Positions 1 through 11,491 of a stretch of DNA of 64,000 bases are shown here, in pieces; position 1 is the stretch's first letter; every line of letters starts with the position of its first letter. The notes beneath the pieces were generated by a model that was not told the DNA's origin, did not search any database, and was given only the letters and a program-made list of their open reading frames with translations. The stretch spans positions 58,616,454 through 58,680,453 of the forward strand of contig CM056742.1 in NCBI GenBank assembly GCA_029851415.1, given 5' to 3'. The stretch comes from Eretmocerus hayati (Eukaryota; Arthropoda; Insecta; Hymenoptera; Aphelinidae). Position numbers and translations under genes: made by a program.

Positions 1-89
1 GAAAATCCATTTCTTCCATCTCGATAGCTCATGAATTCGAATGAAGCGGATTATCCGGCAGAGTTGAGTCCTCACAATCATAGTGCGCC

Positions 90-1997
90 GCACCCGTAAG
101 AACGGGAGTTTGAGGCGCCAAATGCCGGAGTATTACTCCATGTGAGCCAGCCGCGCACGCACTTGGGTGAGTGAAAGGAAGAGCGCGCCAGACTCAAAAG
201 GATCACTTGTGATAACGCGCCACACCTGTACAGCTACCCCTCCCGCACGCGGCAGAGTTGTAGGTGGCGCTTGTTATCAGCCGCCTCAACCGTCAGCACT
301 AACTTCGAGGCGCCACACCTATACAGCTATCGCTCCCGCACGCGGAGAAGTTGTAGGTGGCGCTTCTTATCAGCCACTGCGGCCGTCAGCACTAACTCCG
401 GGGCGCTAAGCTCCACAGTATCTTCCAATGTGAGCCAGCCGCGCTCCCCCTTCAGCGAGTGAAAGAGAGAGCAGGCCAGACTCGGGGGCGTCACATGTGA
501 TCTGCTGGCGCGCCCGCGCGAAGGGAAGCTCCAGGCACTTGAAAATGAGCAGAAAACGAGCGCTGAATTCGACGACGCCACACTGGTACAGCTGCCTCTC
601 ACGGACGTGGCGAAGGTGTAGGTGGCGCTTGTTATCAGCCGCCGCAACCATCAGCAGTAACTTCGAGAAGCGAAGCTCCGCAGTATCTTTCAATGTGAGC
701 CAGCCGCGCACGCACTGGGGTGAGTGGGAGAGAGAGCGCGCCAGACACGAGGGGTCACTTGTGCTGACGCGCCCGCATGGAGGAAAGCCGGAGGCACCTG
801 GGAGTGAGCGTGAAAAGAGTGCTAGACCCGACGACGCTACACCTCGTCAGCTGACGCTCTCGCACGCAGTGGAGTTGGAGGCGATGCTCGTTATCAACCC
901 CTGCACCCGTGATCAGAGAAGTTTGAGGCACCAAATGCCCCAATACCTCTTCACGCGAGCCAGCCAATCTCGCACTGCGGTGAGTGAAAGAGAGCAGTCC
1001 AGACTCGGAAGCGTCACATGAGATCAGCTGGTGCCTCCGCATGGAGGAGAGCCGGAAGAACTCGTAATTGAACAGAAAAAGAGCGCGAGTCTCGACGGAG
1101 CCACACCTGTACATCTGCCGCTTCCACACGCGGCAGAGTTGAAGGTGGCGCTTTTCATCAGCCGCCGCACCCGTCAACAGTAACTTTGGAGTGCCCAGAT
1201 CCGCAGTATCTTTCAATGTGAGCCGTGCACGCACTTGGGCGATTGAAAGAGCGAGCGCGCCAAACTCAAAGGGGTCACTTGTGATCAACTGACGCACCCG
1301 CACGGAGGAAGCCGGAGGCACTTGGGAGTGAGCGTAGAAAGAGTGCTTGACTCGACGACGCTACACCTAATCAGTTGCCGCTCCTGCACGCAGCAGAGTT
1401 GGAGGCGACGCTCGTTATCAATCACCACACCCGTGAGCAGGAATGTGTGAGGCGCTGAATGCCACAGTATCTCTTTACGCGAGCCAGCCGCGCTCGCACT
1501 TCAGTGAGTGAAAGAGAGAGCGGGAAAGACTCGAAGGCGTTACATGCGATCAGCTGGTGTGCACTTACGGAGGAAAGTCGGAGGCACTTGAGAATGAACA
1601 GGAAAGGAGCGCTAGACTCGACGGCGTGACATCCTTACATCTGCCGTTCCCGCACGCTGCAAAACGGAGGTGACGCTCGTTATAAGCCACCGAGCCCGTG
1701 AGCAGGAAAGTTCGAGAAGCCAAATGTCGCAGCATCTCTTTATGCGAGCCAGCCGCTCACGTACTTGGGTGAGTGGAAGAGGGAGCGCACCAGACTCAAC
1801 GTGGTCAATTGTGATCAGCTGGCTCGCCCGCACGCAGGGAAGCCGGAGATATTCGGAAGTGAGCGTAAAAAGAGCGCTAGACTCGATGACGCTACACCTG
1901 GTCAGCTGCCGCTCCCGCAAGCTGCGAAGTTGGAGGCGACGCTCGTTATCAACCACCGCACCCGTGATCAGGGAAGTTTGAGGCGCCAAATGCCACA
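90..1997. repeat. CpG-rich satellite array, about 262-bp unit, first block
   Basis: A landmark beginning GAGCCAGCCGCGC recurs near 144, 433, 695, 956, 1218, 1480 and 1745, giving a period of about 262 bp (first interval 289). Two variants alternate. Units at 695 and 1218 are preceded by 'CCGCAGTATCTTTCAATGTG', while units at 956, 1480 and 1745 are preceded by a GAGGCGCCAAATGCC-type segment and 'TCTTTACGCG'. The higher-order period is therefore about 523 bp. Several long open frames cross this block on both strands. Because 262 is not a multiple of three they show shifting frames and no conserved protein, so I treat them as by-products of GC richness. The block ends where a long-TIR element starts at 1998. 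Confidence 0.85.
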
Positions 1998-2875
1998 GGG
2001 GCGTGATCGAAGCGGCGCATTTTTTCGCATGCGTGTAGTGGGTTCTCGCGCGCCTAACTATTGCCGGATTTTTGTTGATAGCATAACCCCGCACAGTTAG
2101 GCATCCAATGTTTTATGTGATCTTTCGCTGCTGAAAGTGGGAATTAATGGATTAAATGCTGGCGTGGACTTCTGTAGTGACATTGCATGCATACGGACCC
2201 GCTGTTATGATTTGAACTTGCTATCGGAGAGTTATAGTAATCCATGATCAAAAATGAAGAACTCGTGCTAGTGCTACCTTCAGTTCTTCTTTCAATCCCT
2301 CGCGCTCATCACCAAAACTCATTCATGAATTAGCAACAAAGTTGTGCCCCAAGTACAGAGCCCCACACCTTGGAAGTCGACATGAAATTCAAAAGCTTCA
2401 TCTAAAAACAGCGGGCGTATCAGATACTGCGATGCAACCTGTGTGAATTCTGTATATGAGTTTTTAATGTTGCCTTGTTTACTGACTGTTTTCGAAACTG
2501 CTGAGCATAGCACGTTGAAGCAACTGCTCTATAGTCTCAAGTTATAATTGAGCTTGGATGATGAGTTTGACGGATTAGAAAAGAAACACTCAGGGTTGCA
2601 CTAGCACAAGATCTTCAACTTTGATCATGGATCACTATGACTCTTCGAAATTGAATTCAGATGCTCACAGCGGGTCCGGGTGCATGCCTCATCATTGCAG
2701 AATTCAACGCCACTATTTGGAACAATCATTTCCAGCCTTGGCACCGAAGGATCCCATAATAACATTTCATGACAAACCATCCGAGGTTATGCCATCAACA
2801 ATAACCCGGCAATCGCCAAACGCGCGCGGGGATCACCGCGCGCGTGCTGAGTACGCGCCGCTTCAGTCGCGCCCC
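1998..2875. mobile_element. Long-terminal-inverted-repeat (foldback-type) element inside the satellite
   Basis: The ends are inverted copies: the left begins GGGGCGTGATCGAAGCGGCG and the right ends CGCCGCTTCAGTCGCGCCCC. Inverted similarity continues inward for roughly 300 bp on each side. For example, the segment around 2212-2278 (GATCAAAAATGAAG) pairs with that around 2593-2662, and 2040-2090 pairs with 2786-2830. This leaves a central spacer near 2320-2555. No transposase ORF is present, so it is non-autonomous or a foldback element. Satellite sequence resumes directly on both sides, but about 18 bp of the unit is missing at the junction and no clear target duplication is visible. The superfamily is not determined. 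Confidence 0.75.
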
Positions 2876-3501
2876 AGCCGTGCACGCTTTTTGATGAGTG
2901 AAAGGGAGAGCGCGCCAGACTCGAAGGCGTCGAATGTGATTAGCTTGCGCGCCCGCACGGAAGAAAGCCGGATGCTCTTGAAAATGAACTTGAAAAAGAG
3001 CGGTAAACTTGACGTCGCCACACCAGTGCAGCTGCCGATCTCGCACGCGGCAAAGTTGGAGGTGGCACTTGCTATCAGCCGCCGCACCCGTTAACGGCAA
3101 TTCCGAGGCGCCCAGCTGTGCATCATCTTCCAATGTGGGCCAGCCGCGCACGCACTTTGATGAGTCGAAGAGCGAGCGCGCCAGACTCAAAGGGGTCAAT
3201 TCTGATCTAGCGCAGCCACGTGGAGGAAAGCCGGAGGCACTTGGAAGTGAGCGTAACGAGAGCTCTAGACTCGATGATGCTACACTGCTGCCGCTCCCGC
3301 ACGCAGCAAAATTGGAGGTGACGCTCGTTGATAACCACCGCACCCGTCAGCAGGGAGGTTTGAGGCGCCAAATGCCACAGTATCTCTTCACGTGAGCCAG
3401 CCGCGCTCGCTTTTCGGTGAGTGAAAGAGAGAACGGGCCAGACTCGGAGGCGTCACTCGTGATGAACTGGCGCGCCTGCACGAAGGAAAACCAGAGGCAC
3501 T
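2876..3501. repeat. Satellite array, second block
   Basis: The same 262-bp unit continues after the inserted element, with landmarks near 2876, 3132 and 3392 (spacing about 260). The A/B alternation is still visible: 'CATCTTCCAATGTGGGCC' precedes 3132 and 'TATCTCTTCACGTGAGCC' precedes 3392. It is cut at 3501 by the next long-TIR element. Confidence 0.85.
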
Positions 3502-4347
3502 GGCCGAGTCTACACAAGAGCGTGAGCGGGGGCCAAGAGCGTTTCCGCGGATCGCACTCGCTGTCGCCGCTCAGCAACGAAGGTTTAATCATTATCTTTC
3601 AAATTATCGTGCAAAGACTGACGGGATAGTCTCGCACCATAGAATTACAGTCTGAACATTAAAGTTAAGAATCATCACAGGGGGAGGAAGGTATCAATCC
3701 CGAGACTCAAGAAGCTTCCAAAACCGCAAACATGTGACAGCTCGGCCTGAAATTTCGGTTGAGAGCTTATCTCAGATTCGAGGATCGATTATTGCCCCGA
3801 TAGAATTCTGAATTCATTAATTCTCTCTCCGGGTGTTGCGATTCATTCTTCTTCAAGGCAGAAAATTTTGACATGAACGTCCAGGTCTTATTGCAGGTCT
3901 TTTCGTTATTCTGAGTTCTGAGATTGATTTCTTTTACGGACATAATTTTCGGCTTCAGTATCCGAGTAATTGCAAGTTTGATTACCTCAGTGAGTTTTGG
4001 GATTGACTTTTGGTCGCATTTTGATTCTTGGATAGATTTCCGATAGAAGTCTCCGGTTGTTCGCAAATCTTGTCACTTTCTCAGATTTTGGGAATAATTT
4101 TCTTCAGGCCCAGTTCCCGAGTGTTTGCGGTTTTAGGGGCTTCTTGAGTTTTGGGATTAATGCGCCTTTCTTCCGTGGTTATTCGTTTCTTTCATGTGAG
4201 ATTCGTGTTTCTGTAGTGCGAGACTACCCCGTCAGTCTTTGTACAATATTTTGAACATAAAAAAACCTGCGCTCTTGAGCGGCGAGGGTGAATGCATCCG
4301 GCGAGAGCACTCTTGGACCCCGCTCGCGCTCTTATGCAGATTCGGCC
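3502..4347. mobile_element. 846-bp element with about 150-bp TIRs and ACT target duplication
   Basis: The left end GGCCGAGTCTACACAAGAGC matches the reverse complement of the right end (GGCCGAATCTGCATAAGAGC). The inverted match runs about 150 bp, through the segment CAAAGACTGACGGG near 3614 and its partner near 4228. The flanking satellite reads GAGGCACT before and ACTTGAAAATGAG after, so ACT (3499-3501 and 4348-4350) is a 3-bp target-site duplication. Removing the element restores the unit sequence GGCACTTGAAAATGAG found in neighbouring copies. No coding capacity was recognised. The 3-bp duplication and GG-CC termini would fit a PIF/Harbinger-like non-autonomous element, but the target is not the usual TWA, so this is tentative. 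Confidence 0.8.
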
Positions 4348-4735
4348 ACTTGAAAATGAGGAAAAAAGGACAGCTAGACTCAACGCTGCCACACCTGTAC
4401 AGCTGTCACTCCCCCACGCAGCAAAGTTGGAGGCGGCGCTTGTTATCAGCCGCCGCACCCGTCACGAATAACTTCGAGGCGCCAACCTCCGCGGTATCTT
4501 CTAATGCGAGCCAGCCGCGCTCGCACTTGGGTGAGTGAGAGAGAGAGAGCGCGCCAGACTCAGGTTCGTGACCACCTGGTGCGCCCGCATGGAGGATAGC
4601 CGGAGGCACTCAAAAGTGACGAATAACCAGCGCCAGACTTGACGGCGCCACACCTGTTCAGCTGCCCTTTCCGTTCGCAGAGGAGGTGGAGGCCATTGCC
4701 TCCGCGGCGTCTCTCCTCGCACGTCCGCTGCGCTC
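4348..4735. repeat. Satellite array, third block (decaying end)
   Basis: Sequence from ACTTGAAAATGAG through the landmark GAGCCAGCCGCGCTCGCACT at about 4506 is a further copy of the 262-bp unit. Similarity fades after about 4700 (GAGGAGGTGGAGGCC), where unrelated AT-richer DNA begins. Confidence 0.75.
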
Positions 4736-6698
4736 ACAATAGGGCATTCTCATCCATCACTTATCACAGTTCTTCATGATGAGGTGTTGATTGGCCGCGA
4801 TGCATTCGCGGGTGCAAGGCTGCCACCAAATAATACATACGCTCAGATGCGGATTGATCAAGAAGGCTATTTTCCTCACAATATGGAGTTACCTCCCTCA
4901 CCAGTCTACATCTATCATCTCGTACAGTGACTCCCCTGGTACTGCCATTGCCTCGCTATATAGTGATTCCAGAGTTCTGTACAATCATGTTGTTGGTTAG
5001 TTCTTAGTGAATGAGGGTATATGTTTTCCTGTTCCGGTTCTCCAATATGGTGAGTCACAACTCTGTTCGTATTTTATTCAATCAGAATAATGATTGTGGT
5101 AGATGGGATAAGCCATGTTACCGTCAATGTGACAGGGTGTTCCAAGGGACCCCTGGAGCCCTGCATGTGGATCACGTGTGCAGGGTATTTGAAGGATGTG
5201 GAAGCATGGCAAGGAATCACTAAATGATCACCACTGATTTTATGCTAATAAAATGAACTGAGAATATATTCTCTCTTAAAGTGTGCGTACATCAGTGTGA
5301 AGAAGATTGAAGCATGAGTGTGGGCGCGACGCGGGGAATCAAGGGACCGGAAAGACGTGGTCGCGAGGATGGCACCGGCGTGGTTCACTTCACTCACGGC
5401 GTGGCAATATTCATATTTCGAGTGTGCAAGCAGCACAGCTAAGGTTTGCTGCTTGCCGGACTGTGGCTAATTGCCGGATTTCGAGCTACGAGAGAGACTC
5501 GCAAAGAAGACAGAGAAGACAGAGCGGATGACAGAATGGTCTGATGCCATCTCGGCCAATGGAATTCAAATGATGTCATTCCCGTGACATCGAGGGGAAA
5601 TCGCGGGTTATCGCACCGTGCTCCAACTGCTGAATTCTCCTCGAATACTTGCAGGCTCGAGATACTTCAACATTCCGCCCCCTTTGCTTGATCATACAGA
5701 GCAAATCAGATTCGACAACTGGAACTTGCATTCGAAAAATATGGAAGACTCAATGAGGGTCGCAGTAGTCAGACTGATAGAGCCTGCGAACATTTTGATT
5801 TGATAATAACGAAATGACAGATATTTATTGAGATGGGACATTCTGAATTGTCTTTTTATATATAAAAGCTTTTATCGCAGGAACCGGGTTGAATAGAAGA
5901 GGCTGAATTGTCGATCGAAAATCGCAATTTGAGAAATTAATTCCACAGAAAGCAGGAAGGGATTTGAATTCGACCGACAGCTCTATGACAGAATCGAGAA
6001 TATATATATACGAACAGAATTTTAACATTTTGAGATAGATGATTCCACGGCGCACATCCAACTCAATAACTAATTTGTAAGAGTCAGTCAAAATTGAATC
6101 TGATCAGTCGAAAAATGACTAAATACATCAAGAAATCAGTTCATTGTTTCATGATATGCTGGAGATCGCGAATTGATTATACTACTGAATAAACATTTGA
6201 GTCTGGATCTACCGGCACAAAAAATTCAAATACAGAAAACATACAAATTCTGGATGATCAACATCCCATGGTGCATATAGCACAACAAAAATCTTCAAAC
6301 TCACATCATTCAGTTTTTGCTCAATAGAGCTTCTAGGATGCTAAGCCAGAATCACGATTTTGAATGATTATGAACGGAAGAGGGGAGAAGTTTATCACAA
6401 TAAAGTTGCATTCCTCAAAATGATTCTAACTCAGAAAATACATAAAAATGAATACGAGGCTTCATCTCCCATCTCGCGCAGCGTATTGAGAATAGGCCAA
6501 GGGCTCATACTCGACTTGTTTGATTCCAATGATTCTACGAGAAATTACAAAATTACTCGGCGGATATGATGCAAAAAGCCTTGGCTACTTTCGCGGGTGT
6601 AAAACGAGGAAATTGTGTAATCATTGTCTAAATTACGCGGACTCAAATCATCATTCTTCAGTTGACGATGAAGTTGACTGGATCTCGTGAACATCTGA
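4736..6698. other. Non-coding stretch, nothing recognised
   Basis: Only short open frames occur and none resembles a known protein. A short TA run is present near 6000-6010. I see no RNA gene or clear repeat. Confidence 0.5.
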
Positions 6699-8030
6699 TA
6701 CTCACGGTTAGCCTGAAGCGAGCGGAAGTCGAACAAACTGATGCCAAAAACGGGTTACGTCATCTTGTTCTTTTCATTCTTCTGAAGAAAAAAGTTCCGT
6801 AAGCACAAAATCGGATTTGGTTCCTAGAGCGATCTACAGAGAGATTTTTATTTTGAACAAACGTATCCGTTCGATTCGATTCCATATATTCTGATTAGCA
6901 TGACTAATCACTCGACGGACAAGGATAGCATAATTTTTTATCCAACGTCACCGAATGGGTGAGAAGGGAACAAATATGCATTTTGATAGAAAATTTCCTG
7001 TAGATTCGGCTAATTAAACCCATTTTCCGAAATCTGGCTTCGTCTTTAAAATGCGGTGAAATAGCCCAGAATTCGTTAGGAGAGCTCAATCTGACAACAA
7101 CGCTTGAGCTTATAATTGTATTGGACAAACGAGGATGGAGGTCCGAATAATGCTCTGTTGCATAGTTTTTTAATGTATTCTCCCACAAAGATTCTAAGAT
7201 CTAGCACGGTTTCATCCTTAATCTTCATGCTCCCATTTTAATCACGAGAAACATTCTCTATCTTCCAGAAATCATCATAACTTTGCAAATAAATATTCGC
7301 AAAGCCGATTCGGAGGACGTTCCAAACGCGTTATCCGATCATGGTAACATCGACATCATATCCAGCGGGTAGATACAGTTGTTGAATGAGAGTTCTATAA
7401 AGATTCTTGGGTAATAGTAGGAAACGGCACTCGATCGATAGATTCGAAAAATTCCGAAAAATGATAGTTTCTGGGAAATTGTGATAAATTTTTGCCATTC
7501 AAATGGGGGTCTGAGAACTTAGGATGGAACCGAGCTCAAACTTGGATTCTACGAGTGAAATACATTAAAACACTATGCAGTAGGGATCATTTCGACCTTC
7601 ATTCCTTTTCGTCCAATACAATCATAAGCTCAAACGTTGCTGTCAGATTGAGCTCTTCTAATGAATCTTGGGCCATTCCGCACACATCCCAAAAAGGAAG
7701 CTAGATTTCCGAAAATGGGTTCAACCAGCTGATTCTACGGGGAATGACCTATCAAAATGCATAATCCCCTCTAACCCATTCGGCGACGTTGGATAAACAA
7801 TTATGCTATCTTTGTCCGTCGAGGGATTAGCCATGCTAATCAGAATACATTAATCAAACGGATACATTTATCCAAAATGAAAATTGTTCTGCTTATCGTT
7901 CTAGGAAGCAAGTCCGATTTTGTGCATAAGGAACTTCTTCCTCCAGAAGAACGAGAAGAACAAGATGCCGTGACCCGTCTTTGGTGTCAATTTTGTTCAA
8001 TTTCCGCTCGCTTCAGGCCACCCGTGTACT
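6699..8030. repeat. Large inverted repeat, arms about 570 bp, abutting the BEL/Pao element
   Basis: The left arm 6699-7275 is an inverted, diverged copy of the right arm 7465-8030, with a spacer of about 190 bp. Diagnostic pairs are GCCTGAAGCGAGCGG at about 6711 with CCGCTCGCTTCAGGC near 8004, and TCGACGGACAAGGATAGCAT at about 6913 with ATGCTATCTTTGTCCGTCGA near 7804. The right arm ends at the stop codon of the adjacent integrase reading frame. The right arm could therefore be part of the retrotransposon's 3' long terminal repeat and the left arm another copy in opposite orientation. No matching copy was seen at the other end of the BEL element, so a separate foldback element is equally possible. 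Confidence 0.7.
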
Positions 8031-9682
8031 AGTGACTCTCCTGATCATCCCAATCGACTGGTAGCTTGATGAGATCACACAGAGCTCGGCGATTGGTGGT
8101 GGTGGCGGTCTTCACATCGACCACACGAGTTAGCCCATCTTTGCTAGGATGGACGGCGATTACACGAGCCATTGGCCACTTGGTTGGAGGTATCAGCTCG
8201 TCCTTCACGAGCACCAGATCTCCGACGTTGATCAGATCCTGGACGTTGAGCCATTCGCCCACGTTGTTGAAGGTGATGCATCACTCCCTTGCGCCAACGA
8301 TCCCAGAAATTGTTGCGCATCTTTTTAATTTGCCTCCACCTGCACTGAGAAGAAGGGTGTGAGTCAACGTCATCGAATGGTTCGGGCAATGCCGTGACAG
8401 TGCGCCCCATCAAAAACTGGCCAGGGGTCATAGCATTCAAATCGTTTCCATCAGTACTCAAAGGGCAAAGAGGCTGAGAGTTTAGGCAAGTTTCGATTTG
8501 ACTACTCAGGGTCATAAATTTCTCAAAGGTGAAACAAGTATCTTCAACCACGCGGTTCAGATGATATTTGAAACTTGGAACTGCAGCCTTCCACAGTCCT
8601 CCAAAATTGGGATCCCGTGGGGTTGAGAAATTCTACGTGATACTTTCGGGGGCAAGCTTCGCCGCGACATCTCTTGAGAAGGCCGATGCCTGAGTAAACA
8701 TTTTCTTGATTTCTGCTCCCACACCGACGAAGTTCATCGCGTTATCGCAACATAAGGTCGTACAGCGTCCGCGACGAGACATTAACCTATGCACGGCTGC
8801 TACAGAAGCTGTGGACGTAAGATCTGGCACGACCTCGACGTGCGTGGCCCTTGTGAACATACATACGAAGATGCAGAAATACCTTCTTGTCGACTTTGTT
8901 CCTTTGCCGCGAGAGGATAAAACTTTGATTGGGCCCGCGAAGTCTACGCCTGCTACCTCAAAAGGCGTTCGCGAGGGGATTCCGTCTGCGGGTAACGGAG
9001 CCATCTGTTCTTCAAGCGGTCGAGCTGCAAAACACGCGCAGGTCACGCAGCTTTCATACGTGCTCTGCACTAGTCTGGTAAGCCGCGGAATCCATGCCCA
9101 TCTGTGAATGTCACTAAGCATCAATTGAATCCCACGGCGCAACATTGTTAAGTGTATTCCTCTCATCATATTGTTGACAAAGGGGCTGTGACTAGAGAGA
9201 ATTACCGGCTGGATTTCGCTATAGGAAAGTGGAGCGTTTTGCAGTCTACCGCTAACCCGTAGGGTACCTCTTTCATCCAGAAATGGACAAAGACGACGAA
9301 TGTCACTCGATTTTGGGAATTTGTTTGACCTTGGCTCGGGGATCTCAATTTGTGCTGCAAACTTCTGACGTTGTATTACTTTGAAGAGATAAATTCTCGC
9401 GAATTCAATTCCCAACTGATCAAAAACGCCTTTGTTCCGATCTTTGGACTTGCGTCGAGCATGAAACCGCCATCGATACATATAGGCTAGAATCCGAATA
9501 ATTTTCGCGAAAGAGCTGAGTTTTTGTAAGCGGTGGAGTACATACGGCTCCGGCTCAGTTTCGTCGACCGCAAGTAACGCTTGAGCTGCATCAGCTACCG
9601 ATTCAACCGAAGACTTAGGCCAGGGTTCTCGAGGTCTAACAAGCCATTTTGGACCGTTCCACCAAAGTTTTGAACTGTTCAA
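8029..9682 (-). pseudogene. BEL/Pao integrase, broken and missing its catalytic glutamate
   Basis: The main piece (9682-8633) starts in the RNase H/zinc-binding linker and contains the C-x2-C of the zinc-binding domain (ESCVTCACF) and the core with VDFAGP (first aspartate) and CDNAMNF (second aspartate). Just beyond its stop, near 8590-8620, the frame reads GGLWKAAV, where the family has a catalytic glutamate at the K. The next piece (8551-8144) continues the core, and a frameshifted piece (8262-8029) carries the C-terminal DLVLVKDELIPPTKWPMARV domain. One of the histidines of the zinc-binding domain also appears lost (HLTMLRRG). Integration activity is therefore not possible. Confidence 0.85.
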
Positions 9683-10362
9683 TTAATCTACAGATGTCCC
9701 CCGGGTTACGCAATCCGCGGCATTATCTCTGGAAACGACGTGACTCCAAGTTGCTTCGGGTAGCGATGTTTGAATGAAGCTGACGCGATGAGCCATGATA
9801 GTCTGCCAGCAAGCAAGTTCATCAGCTAACCGAACCGAAACAGTTTCATTGTCGCACGATCAGAAAATAGCGGGAGGTTTGCTTTGCAAGTTGGCTAAAG
9901 CGTGTTTGATGAGTTTCACGATAAGTGCAGCAGCGCACAACTCAACTTGCGGTATACAAAGTGACTTTACTAGTGCGACTCTCGTCTTTGCCATGGTCAG
10001 CTGTGCTGATTCCTCAGGAATTACTAATTAAACCGCAGCTGCGTACGCTCGATCAGATGCGTCGCCGAATCCATGTAACTGCCAATTAATACCTTGCGAA
10101 GTGCCTAACCAACGCTTTACTCGAATCTTACTCAGCTCCGGAATTTGCGACCGAATCTCTAGCCGTTGTCGGAGCGGATTGCCGGAGTATCCCAATCATT
10201 TTTCAACTGCCAAAGATGAAGCAAAAGTATTTTTCCTTGGATAAGAAACGGTGCAGGCCAGCCGAGAGGATCAAATAAACGAGCTATCTCTGACAGAATT
10301 GTTCTTTTGGTAATTTTGACTGGATTCGATGGCATAGCAACTTTGAAAAATAATCTTTCATC
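9683..10362 (-). pseudogene. BEL/Pao connection and RNase H region, decayed
   Basis: Translation of the minus strand gives, in broken frames, the segment SLCIPQVELCAALIVK around 9900-9970, which matches the Pao RNase H signature, and a tryptophan-rich end (LWWNGPKWL) entering the integrase piece. An in-frame TAA lies just before the integrase piece at about 9683. No open frame longer than about 80 codons remains on the coding strand. A plus-strand frame here is only the complement of this region. Confidence 0.7.
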
Positions 10363-11063
10363 TCAAGGAGACCAATTTAATCCGAGCGTTGAAATAGTGT
10401 CTTCGATGTCCACAGGAACCGCTCCATCGTCGTTCGGTGCGAGATCCGCATATGAATCAGTGTGATTCGCCGACCATTTTCCTAATCTCATGCACCCGGA
10501 TTTCATCACTGCAACGAGTTGGTTACGCGCTACCAAAGCATCTGACAGCGTGTTAGCTCCGCCAAATGCGTCGTCCATGTATGTGAGCCACCACAAGATA
10601 AACACGGCAAGTGGAAATTTTTCCTTGTAAGTGTCTGCTAAGAGAGGGAGGACTCTCATCGTGAGGTACGGAGCGCACAATGTGCCGTAAGTGACCGTTT
10701 TTAAGGCGTAGTCCGAGATTTCTGCCGCCCCCAATGCGCGCCACACAATCCTCTGTCAGACCCGATCGTCTGGATGAACAAGTATCTGGCGAAACTCTTG
10801 ACAATGTCTGTCGTGAGAACGTAGCGATATATCCGCCAGCGAAATATTACAAAGGTCAGATCATTTTGTGAATTGGGGCCAGGTAATGAATAATTATTGA
10901 GTGATTCGCCAGTACCTGTTTTTTGAGATGCGTTGAGCACAACGCGTGACTCTTTAGAATCCTCACGAAAGACTGCATGATGAGGTAGGTAGCACGATCT
11001 AGGGTCTGGCAGGGTGGAATGCGACAGTAGTCCCATGTGGCCCAATTGTTCATACTCCACCAT
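10363..11063 (-). pseudogene. BEL/Pao reverse transcriptase, two frameshifted pieces
   Basis: The upstream piece (11063-10701) carries the conserved RT start, including YLPHHAVFREDSKESRVVLN and a 'TDIVKSF' segment where the first catalytic aspartate lies. The downstream piece (10746-10363) carries VTYGTLCAPYLTMRVLPLLA and the catalytic box YMDD near 10570, followed by GGANTLSDA. Both active-site boxes are still visible, but the pieces are in different frames, so the enzyme cannot be made as one chain. The assignment to BEL/Pao rather than gypsy rests on the HHAV motif and on the adjacent DUF1758 and Pao RNase H sequence. Confidence 0.85.
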
Positions 11064-11117
11064 GAATCCGGAGGACGCCCTGTCCGACTCGGGATCCCGA
11101 CGCCGTTGACGTTTAGA

Positions 11118-11450
11118 TTACAGCAGGCATGCCACAGCTATGTCTCTTGAATCTGAAAACGAAGCTTCATTGAAGTTTTTTGCAAAAGGCAGGCGCACTA
11201 TGAAACGTCCTTCGTCATTACGTGTAACGATAGACAGAAAGTCATCTTCGCAATATTTTTCTTCTTCTTTTAAGAGACGAACTTCCGAAAGAAGTGTGAG
11301 AGATACTTCGCTTGTAGAAACCACTGAACGTTCATTTCCGGTGTTCATGCCTAGTTTCCATTTCCGCGAGGGTAAGTTCAAAGCCTGTACGACGCGATCA
11401 GCAATAAAAGAACAGTTCGACCCGGAATCGATCAGAGCGCGAGCTTCCAA
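11118..11450 (-). pseudogene. BEL/Pao aspartic protease fragment (DUF1758)
   Basis: The reading frame begins with EARALIDSGSNCSFI, in which D-S-G is the aspartic-protease active-site triplet of retroelement proteases, followed by the DUF1758-like segment. In an intact element it would process the gag-pol polyprotein. It lies between the zinc knuckle (upstream on the minus strand) and the reverse transcriptase. Downstream sequence is missing: the next recognisable block, the start of reverse transcriptase, follows after only about 55 bp, where several hundred would be expected. The fragment is about 110 codons and ends at a stop. Confidence 0.8.
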
Positions 11451-11491
11451 CTTCTGCCTGTGAGGCGCTCGTGAAATGATCCTGGCTGTTG

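Noticed and set aside
167..1321. Long overlapping open frames on both strands in the first 2 kb
   Set aside because: They lie in a GC-rich satellite whose period is not a multiple of three. They change frame from unit to unit and exist on both strands, so they are compositional.
3767..4066. 99-codon minus-strand frame inside the 3502-4347 element
   Set aside because: Lys/Asn-rich composition without family resemblance, within a non-autonomous long-TIR element. Not supported as a gene.
8706..9107. 133-codon plus-strand frame
   Set aside because: It is the complement of the BEL/Pao integrase coding sequence on the minus strand.
9795..10031. 78-codon plus-strand frame
   Set aside because: It is antisense to the BEL/Pao RNase H region, whose minus-strand translation carries the family signature.
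11140..11463. 107-codon plus-strand frame
   Set aside because: Antisense to the aspartic protease fragment with the DSG motif.
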